DNA of 64,000 nt from Ponticaulis profundi (GTDB lineage: Bacteria > Pseudomonadota > Alphaproteobacteria > Caulobacterales > Hyphomonadaceae): the NCBI RefSeq assembly GCF_042659465.1, contig NZ_JBHSSW010000004.1:248001-312000 (forward strand), in the 5' to 3' direction. Of this stretch, positions 58,874 through 64,000 are shown piece by piece. Each line of letters opens with the position of its first letter. Positions within the stretch are counted from its first letter, which is position 1. The position numbers were made by a program, and so were the translations under genes. Under the pieces are notes generated by a model that searched no databases, had not been told where the DNA came from, and saw only the letters and a program-made list of their open reading frames with translations.

Positions 58874-59245
58874 ATGCATATGGATTTTAAGGCGACAGCA
58901 CCTGCCCAGCCAGACATTGCGTTTGATGACTTTCTTAAGGTCGACATCCGCATCGGGACCATCGTTTCCGCCGAACCGTTTCCGGAAGCGCGCAAACCGG
59001 CTTTCAAGCTGAAAATCGATTTCGGGCCTGCAATTGGTGAAAAGAAATCTTCAGCGCAGATTACCACACACTACGATCTCGAGACTCTGGTTGGAAAGCA
59101 GGTCGCAGCCGTCGTGAATTTTCCGCCGCGCCAGATTGGCCCCTTTATGTCGGAGGTTCTGACGCTCGGGTTTGCTGATGAAGCAGGTGCGATCGTCATG
59201 TTTTCACCGGATCAGAAAGTTCCGAACGGATCTCGTCTGGCCTAG
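58874..59245 (+). CDS. tRNA-binding domain protein (CsaA-like)
   Basis: 123 residues from ATG 58874 (GGAGG six bases before). One OB-fold tRNA-binding domain: FDDFLKVDIRIGTIVSAEPFPEARKPAFKLKIDFGPAIGEKKSSAQIT, then LVGKQVAAVVNFPPRQIGPFMSEVLTLGF. Relatives bind tRNA or act as export chaperones. It ends two bases before the patatin gene's stop on the other strand. Confidence 0.93.
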   Translation: MHMDFKATAPAQPDIAFDDFLKVDIRIGTIVSAEPFPEARKPAFKLKIDFGPAIGEKKSSAQITTHYDLETLVGKQVAAVVNFPPRQIGPFMSEVLTLGFADEAGAIVMFSPDQKVPNGSRLA

Positions 59246-59247
59246 CC

Positions 59248-61002
59248 TCAGTTTGAGGATGTCCACTTCACTTCATTCTTGAGAATGCGGGCAATCGGTC
59301 CGCTCGCATTGGCGAGTGAGGCTTTCGCGCTTTCATATCCGGCCTCGACTGTCCGGTCATAGTCCTGCCAATCGCGCAGATCGATGTCGGGCAGATCCGG
59401 CAAGACCAGAATGTCGGCGTGTGAGCGCCCCTCATTCGGATCGACATTGATGGTCGCGGTCTTCATCAACAGGCTGGCAATCGGTGGCGGGGAGGAAATG
59501 CCATGACGCATTACCCATCCGAAGAAGTTTGGCGGATTCACAAAGTCTGACGCCTGCAAGCCTTCAGGTGCACGCGCGACATCGCATCCAATGGTATAGC
59601 CCCGATGGGTGTCTTTCATGATACCGACCGGGAAATTGTTGAGCACCGCGCCGTCGACCAGCACTTCGCCATTGTCCACGACGGGTGGGAGAATTCCCGG
59701 TAGCGAGATGGTCGCGCGCAATGCCTGGCGAAGCACGCCGCGCGTATGCATGCGGATCGCGCCGTCATTCAGATTGGTGGACACCGCAAAAAAGGGCATC
59801 TCCAGATCGGTGATGCAGCCATCTCCAAAATGTTCTTTCAGCCGTCGGTCGACGCGCTTGCCACGAACGAGAGACACCACCGGCAGGGTGTAGTCGCCGA
59901 GGGGATTGCTTTCCACAAAGGCCTTACGGATCCGGTAATCGATTTCGTCATCGCTCCAGCCCTTGGCTACGCAAGCCGCAACGATCGCGCCCATGGAGGC
60001 ACCGCCGACGAAATCGATCGGACAGCCGATTTCGCGCAGGGCTCTGACAAGTCCGATATGGGCATAGGCGCGCGCACCGCCGCCCGAAAGAACAAGACCA
60101 ATCGAGCGCCCGGCCATGATCCGGGCAAGCCGATCGCTTTCATCTGCGCCAAGGCCCTTCCAGCGAAAACATCGCGCTGCTCCGGAAGCATCGATCCAGT
60201 CAGCGGGCGTCGATACACGCCGGCCGTTATTGTGCTCGATCAGAACGATATCGATGAAGCGAAAGCGTTTGGCCGGCGAGGTCTCATCTGGAAGAAGCGG
60301 CGAGGAGGGGCGCGCATCCGGGCGGCCAATCACCCAGATCCGGTCCGCCTGGCGAAGCGACAGGCGAAACCAGTTATTGTCGCCCATGGTCGAGATCAGG
60401 ATTACGATGTCATGATTGGCTTCGAGATCGTCGAAATACTCTGCCGACTTGTGGTCACCCTCATCGCCGACAATGGCAGCTTTTAGTCCAAGGCGGGCCA
60501 GAGCTTCAGAAATCAACCGGGCACGCAGGCGAAGGTCGATGGTCGGGGACGCGGCTGTGAGCGCGAACACCTTTGGCTCAGCCCTGACGCGCTGGCGGCG
60601 GGACTGACGCAAACGAACCAGAAGCGTACGGGAGATTTTCTCCATCACTTCCGGTGAACTGCGGACCAGACGCATGAACGTCGCGCGGGGGAGTTTAACG
60701 ACCTCGCTGTCACGGATCGCGAAAACAGAATTGGAGTGGGGCTCACCGGCCAGCATGGCCATTTCGCCAACCGGCTCTCCGGGACGGATGTGACCCAAAA
60801 ATTCGATCCGTCCATCCATAGACCGGCGAAAGGCGCCCAGCGTGCCGCTCAGAACGAAATAGATCGCGTCAGAGCTTGCGCCTTCATCGAAGAGGTTGCC
60901 GCCGCCGGGGACGGAAAACCATGACATATCCTTCTCCGCAGCCTTCAGGGCGCGGGCCGGAATGTCTTTCAGATATGGCACTCGGCTCAGAATAGATGTC
61001 AT
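59248..61002 (-). CDS. Patatin-like phospholipase/esterase with N-terminal cyclic-nucleotide-binding domain (NTE type)
   Basis: 584 residues. N-terminal cNMP-binding domain (residues 15-130: FSVPGGGNLFDEGASSDAIYFVLSG; GEPVGEMAMLAGEPHSNSVFAI). A middle linker of about 160 residues (residues 140-280) with no clear family match follows. The patatin domain starts at residue 301: GLVLSGGGARAYAHIGLVRAL (oxyanion Gly-rich), Ser336 in GGASMGAI, and Asp450 in VLVDGAVLNN. So it should cut phospholipids or lysophospholipids, perhaps in response to cAMP/cGMP, as in neuropathy-target-esterase homologues. Confidence 0.93.
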   Translation of the reverse strand: MTSILSRVPYLKDIPARALKAAEKDMSWFSVPGGGNLFDEGASSDAIYFVLSGTLGAFRRSMDGRIEFLGHIRPGEPVGEMAMLAGEPHSNSVFAIRDSEVVKLPRATFMRLVRSSPEVMEKISRTLLVRLRQSRRQRVRAEPKVFALTAASPTIDLRLRARLISEALARLGLKAAIVGDEGDHKSAEYFDDLEANHDIVILISTMGDNNWFRLSLRQADRIWVIGRPDARPSSPLLPDETSPAKRFRFIDIVLIEHNNGRRVSTPADWIDASGAARCFRWKGLGADESDRLARIMAGRSIGLVLSGGGARAYAHIGLVRALREIGCPIDFVGGASMGAIVAACVAKGWSDDEIDYRIRKAFVESNPLGDYTLPVVSLVRGKRVDRRLKEHFGDGCITDLEMPFFAVSTNLNDGAIRMHTRGVLRQALRATISLPGILPPVVDNGEVLVDGAVLNNFPVGIMKDTHRGYTIGCDVARAPEGLQASDFVNPPNFFGWVMRHGISSPPPIASLLMKTATINVDPNEGRSHADILVLPDLPDIDLRDWQDYDRTVEAGYESAKASLANASGPIARILKNEVKWTSSN

Positions 61003-61233
61003 GTCGCTAACCTCTATCCGAGATTAACCTTAATGTGTGAAGACTCTGTGCCGAATGAGGCGTGAGCTTTTTGATTTTATTGGGCCTGATGCCCCCTTCT
61101 TGCGACAAACCGCGCTTGCGGCAACGCTATGAACCCACGGTCGTTATGATATGGACAGGAGACAATCCTTGTCTTGCGCCATCGCTTGGCGCAATCAGGT
61201 GAAAAGAACAGTTCCAATCAAGGCGGACCCGTC

Positions 61234-62016
61234 ATGAGCACTTACGAAACCATTCAACTCGATGCGACACCGGGCGGTGTGGCGATGATCCTGCTTCAGC
61301 GTTCGACGCTGAACTTCAAAATGGTCGAAGAGCTTGCCGATGCGCTCGAAACCCTGCGTGGGGAAGATCAGCTTCGCATGGTCATTCTGCGTGGTGCGGG
61401 TGATGATTTCTGCTCGGGTATTGATCCGCACTGGTTTGAGCTGGCGCAGGATTACACCAAGGATCAGAATGAAGATGAAGCGTATGCGCTTGCTGAAATG
61501 CTTCGTAAACTCAAGGAGTTGCCGCAGCTAACTGTTGCGCTGGTCGAAGGTCCGGCTGTGAGCACGGGCATCGGTCTGATCGCGGCTTGTGACGTCGCGG
61601 TTGCGATGGAAGATGCGAACTTTCAGTTTGACGATGTCCGGTTCGGACTGATCCCGGCTGTAATCGCGCCATATATCGCTGATGCAATTGGTCCGCGCTG
61701 GGCAAAGGCGCTGTTCCTGACAGGCGAAAGTTTCGATGCCGATTATGCTGAGGGCATTGGCCTGGTGCATTATACGGTTTCGAACGAGACCGAGATGGAA
61801 GACATGCTGGAATATCTGTCCAAGCTGGCCTTTGAAAATGCGCCGGGTGCTGTCTCTGACATCAAGCGTCTGTTTGCAGATACAGTCGGCAAGTCCTTCG
61901 ATAAGGATCTCTCGCATACGACCGCCAAATACTCTGCCGGTCGCTGGCAGACAGAAGAAGGTATTGAGGGCGTGAACGCCTTCCTGGCCAGCCGTGCGCC
62001 GAAGTGGAGCAAGTAA
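61234..62016 (+). CDS. Enoyl-CoA hydratase/isomerase family protein with altered catalytic residues
   Basis: 260 residues from ATG 61234 (AAGGCGG before it). Crotonase fold: GAGDDFCSGID forms one oxyanion strand and EGPAVSTGIGLIAACDVAVA the other. The two hydratase glutamates appear changed: the GGGxE position reads STGIG, and the PEI/LG position reads FDDVRFGL (Asp for Glu). So hydration in the usual way is doubtful; isomerase, thioesterase-like or a non-catalytic role is possible. The C terminus (YSAGRWQTEEGIEGVNAFL) has the usual family end. Substrate unknown. Confidence 0.85.
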   Translation: MSTYETIQLDATPGGVAMILLQRSTLNFKMVEELADALETLRGEDQLRMVILRGAGDDFCSGIDPHWFELAQDYTKDQNEDEAYALAEMLRKLKELPQLTVALVEGPAVSTGIGLIAACDVAVAMEDANFQFDDVRFGLIPAVIAPYIADAIGPRWAKALFLTGESFDADYAEGIGLVHYTVSNETEMEDMLEYLSKLAFENAPGAVSDIKRLFADTVGKSFDKDLSHTTAKYSAGRWQTEEGIEGVNAFLASRAPKWSK

Positions 62017-62057
62017 GGCCCTTGAAGCGCTTTTATGGTTGAGAAAATCTTACGCAG

Positions 62058-62080
62058 GCCGGATCAATCAGATCCGGCTT
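62058..62080 (+). terminator. Hairpin after the enoyl-CoA hydratase gene
   Basis: 8-bp perfect stem GCCGGATC (62058-62065) / GATCCGGC (62071-62078), loop AATCA, with an imperfect extension of TTACG outside. Only TTCG follows, so termination is uncertain. Confidence 0.5.
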
Positions 62081-62175
62081 CGTAACAGCAATTTTGCGGC
62101 TCTGCGATAAGCGTGTTCCCGGAGTGTTAGCTGGCATGCCTTATGCATTTCCAGCTTCAAACTGGGGAATGATCC

Positions 62176-63096
62176 ATGTCTGCACAGATCCTGACCGATT
62201 GGGATGCCGAGAAGGCGCAAGGCTTTTCAAAAAAGAACATCATCGCGAAGCATAATTTGCATGAACGCGAAATGTTCAGCGATGATGGACTGATCGAGCT
62301 CCTGGATCGCTACCCGCGTGAGCAGCTTGGCATCTATACGATGGGCAAGGACCCGACCAAGCGCCAGGCTCTGCGTGCAGGCACAGCAGAAGGCCTGAGC
62401 GGTGCAGATATTCTGGAAGCGGTGAAGCATGGCCGGATCTGGCTGAACCTGCGCAAAGCTAATCTCGCGCTGCCGGAATATCGCGACCTTTGCGCCGATA
62501 TGTTCGGCGATATTGAAGCGCAGTCTCCGGGCGTGAAAACCTTCAAACAGGATATGGGCGTTCTGATCTCCTCTCCGGATGTTCAGGTCTATTACCATTT
62601 TGATGTACCGCTTGTGACGCTCTGGCAGGTGCGCGGCGTAAAGCGCGTCTGGCTGTACACGCCGAAGGAGCCATTCCTGCAAGATGAAGACATCGAGCGT
62701 GTGGTTCTGAAGGAAACGGAAGAAGAAGTGCCGTTCGAACTCGCCTTTGACGACTCCGCTCAGATCATTGATCTGGAGCCGGGACTGATGGCGACGTGGC
62801 CGCAATTCGGGCCGCACCGTATCGTTAATCACGGCGTGATGAATGTCTCACTGAGCTGCGAATTTCAGACCTATATGTCTCTGGTCCGGGCGAATGCGGC
62901 TTACGCGAACGGTGTTTATCGCCGGAATTTTGGCATGACGCCCAGCATTTATGGGAATTCGGGCGCAGAACTGCATTTCAAAGCTTTTTCTGCACGTGTC
63001 TTCAAAATGTTGAAACTTCGTAAAGCCTTTGAGTATCAAATACCCAAAACATTTAAGATCGACCCTGGCGCGGATTTAGGTTTCAGTGAGGTCTGA
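62176..63096 (+). CDS. JmjC-like cupin (2-oxoglutarate oxygenase type) protein
   Basis: 306 residues. Starts at ATG 62176. In the middle is a double-stranded beta helix with the metal motif HxD (YYHFDVPLVTLWQVRGVKRVWLYTPKEPF, residues about 138-168) and a distal His in WPQFGPHRIVNHG (about 213-225), the pattern of Fe(II)/2-oxoglutarate cupin-like hydroxylases. The N-terminal 95 residues and the last 40 are helical extensions. Some relatives hydroxylate protein side chains or act in peptide tailoring; the target here is unknown. A second unknown gene follows after 49 bases. Confidence 0.8.
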   Translation: MSAQILTDWDAEKAQGFSKKNIIAKHNLHEREMFSDDGLIELLDRYPREQLGIYTMGKDPTKRQALRAGTAEGLSGADILEAVKHGRIWLNLRKANLALPEYRDLCADMFGDIEAQSPGVKTFKQDMGVLISSPDVQVYYHFDVPLVTLWQVRGVKRVWLYTPKEPFLQDEDIERVVLKETEEEVPFELAFDDSAQIIDLEPGLMATWPQFGPHRIVNHGVMNVSLSCEFQTYMSLVRANAAYANGVYRRNFGMTPSIYGNSGAELHFKAFSARVFKMLKLRKAFEYQIPKTFKIDPGADLGFSEV

Positions 63097-63145
63097 TACG
63101 ACCTGAGCCTGATCTGACGGCCCGGGAGGGTGAAAAGGATCGGGA

Positions 63146-63880
63146 ATGATACTGGATCTGATCGCTGCGGCGTTTCTGATTTCAACCGCTGATGCGCCGC
63201 TGGAAACGGCGCTTTCACGCGTCGAACCTCCCTCGAGTATTCGTGCCGCTTTTGTCGTGGAAATCACCGATGGTGAAGCCTTCCGTGAAGTGGCCTATGA
63301 TCCGCGCATTGTCGATCTGGAAGCCCGCTGGAAAGTTCTCGAAGCGGAGGGCGAGAGCACTGAGCTTGATCGCGCCGTAGATGAATGGGGCGCACAGGAT
63401 GCGCCGGACTCCTGGCTTTTCGCTGATGATCTGCGCGCAAGCATGGGCTCGATTGTCGAAGCGCAGGAAATCGGTGCAGCCTGGCAGATCAAGTTCGAGC
63501 ATGTGCCGTCGGACAATGATGGCCCGCTGGATGTGTGGGCGGCAGAACACCTGGCAGGCTATGCCATGCTTGAGCCTGTGATGAGTGAAATCCTGCGTGT
63601 TGATTATCGCGCGCTGGCCCCGTTCGAGACGCCGCAGGGGGCCAAGGTCGATACCTATCAGCATTCCTATTTTCTGCAGCCGAACACGGATTTGGGCTTC
63701 ACATATGTGACGGCATTCAAGGTGGATGTGCAGGGAAGCTTTCTGGGCCAGGACTTTGAGCGAGCCTATCGCGTGCGTGTCACCAATGTGCAGTTCTTCT
63801 TTGCGACAGAGCGCGATCAGAAAATTTATCAGACACAGCTCGGAAGCAGTGCAAAAACCCTTATGGCGAAGTCGGACTGA
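63146..63880 (+). CDS. Secreted hypothetical protein
   Basis: 244 residues. Signal-like N terminus (MILDLIAAAFLISTADA). The body has mixed beta and alpha with runs such as GAAWQIKFEHVPSDNDGPLDVWAAEHLAGYAMLEPVMSEIL and YQHSYFLQPNTDLGFTYVTAFKVDVQG. No family recognised. Same strand as the JmjC-like gene, 49 bases on, without a terminator, so they may be one unit. Confidence 0.7.
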   Translation: MILDLIAAAFLISTADAPLETALSRVEPPSSIRAAFVVEITDGEAFREVAYDPRIVDLEARWKVLEAEGESTELDRAVDEWGAQDAPDSWLFADDLRASMGSIVEAQEIGAAWQIKFEHVPSDNDGPLDVWAAEHLAGYAMLEPVMSEILRVDYRALAPFETPQGAKVDTYQHSYFLQPNTDLGFTYVTAFKVDVQGSFLGQDFERAYRVRVTNVQFFFATERDQKIYQTQLGSSAKTLMAKSD

Positions 63881-63915
63881 CTTTAATTGCGGCTGATCTG
63901 ATATAGATTGACCGT

Positions 63916-64000
63916 ATGATTCATCTCGTAAAATTGTGTGTCGGCGCCAGCGGCGTTGAGGATCTTGCCGTCTGGCAGGAGCAGGTTGTCCGGGAACGTC
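63916..64000 (+). CDS. DUF1489 family protein, 5' end only
   Basis: Frame open to the window edge from ATG 63916. The N terminus MIHLVKLCVGASGVEDLAVWQ matches DUF1489, a small alphaproteobacterial family of about 140 residues. Only 28 codons are visible; the rest lies beyond the window. Confidence 0.7.
   Translation, partial: MIHLVKLCVGASGVEDLAVWQEQVVRER

Overview
The window reads as chromosomal DNA of an alphaproteobacterium, most likely a stalked or budding marine type near Hyphomonadaceae/Caulobacterales. The evidence is ALA synthase (C4 heme route), the alphaproteobacterial small families DUF1476, DUF3126 and DUF1489, two perfect CtrA-type boxes (TTAA-N7-TTAA) beside flagellar genes, a large TonB-dependent receptor, and a marine-type TtpC/ExbBD/TonB cluster. 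This placement is inference from gene content. I see no insertion sequence, prophage, integrase, CRISPR array or rRNA. One tRNA is present (tRNA-Gln, UUG).

Layout. 1-3.1 kb: oligopeptide ABC importer (permease cut by the window edge, substrate-binding lipoprotein) around a small secreted protein. 3.1-7.3 kb: DUF3667 membrane protein and a TonB-dependent receptor. 7.6-12.2 kb: SppA, tRNA-Gln, and a subtilase lipoprotein with a barrel-like C terminus. 12.2-13.1 kb has no convincing gene. 13.1-19.5 kb: the TonB energising operon DUF3450 - TtpC - ExbB - ExbD - ExbD - TonB - TonB - TPR. 19.6-29.6 kb: oligopeptidase B, a lone secreted TonB C-terminal domain, MsrB, a sugar-methyltransferase-like protein, an old yellow enzyme with an operator, a Fe-S photolyase coupled to an SDR, a TorF-type porin and another SDR. 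29.7-38.4 kb: Ca/Na exchanger, QueF, then a TetR-centred efflux locus (nitroreductase, TetR, RND pump, Nudix, CysE). 38.5-45.5 kb: small proteins, flagellar fliO-fliP divergent from flgB-flgC-fliE, TerC, and a GGDEF/EAL protein. 45.6-50.2 kb: two pentapeptide-repeat proteins, hemA, nitronate monooxygenase and an acidic lipoprotein. 50.3-54.3 kb: SDR, SoxR with a textbook SoxR promoter driving a VOC protein, acyl-CoA dehydrogenase, and a TauE-like transporter. 54.3-57.4 kb: purC-purS-[lipoprotein]-purQ. 57.6-64 kb: ATPase inhibitor zeta, unknown small proteins, tRNA-binding protein, cNMP/patatin esterase, enoyl-CoA hydratase-like protein, JmjC-like cupin, and the start of a DUF1489 gene.

How parts work together. 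The TonB cluster should power the receptor at 4.4 kb and other receptors elsewhere. Both TonB proteins and the free-standing domain at 22.1 kb share two cysteines 19-20 residues apart, which hints at a disulfide-bearing TonB variant and a possible soluble modulator. The TetR locus carries two near-identical palindromes (GAAC-N3-GTTC), one before nitroreductase/tetR and one before the pump, so one repressor probably controls all of it. SoxR and its 19-bp-spacer promoter form a compact redox switch for the VOC protein. CtrA boxes tie flagellar rod genes, and possibly the GGDEF/EAL gene, to the cell cycle.

Many starts were set by Shine-Dalgarno position; several genes use TTG (sppA, an SDR, the TauE-like gene) or GTG (receptor, fliP, photolyase). 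All family names come from reading motifs in the translated sequence; no database search was run.
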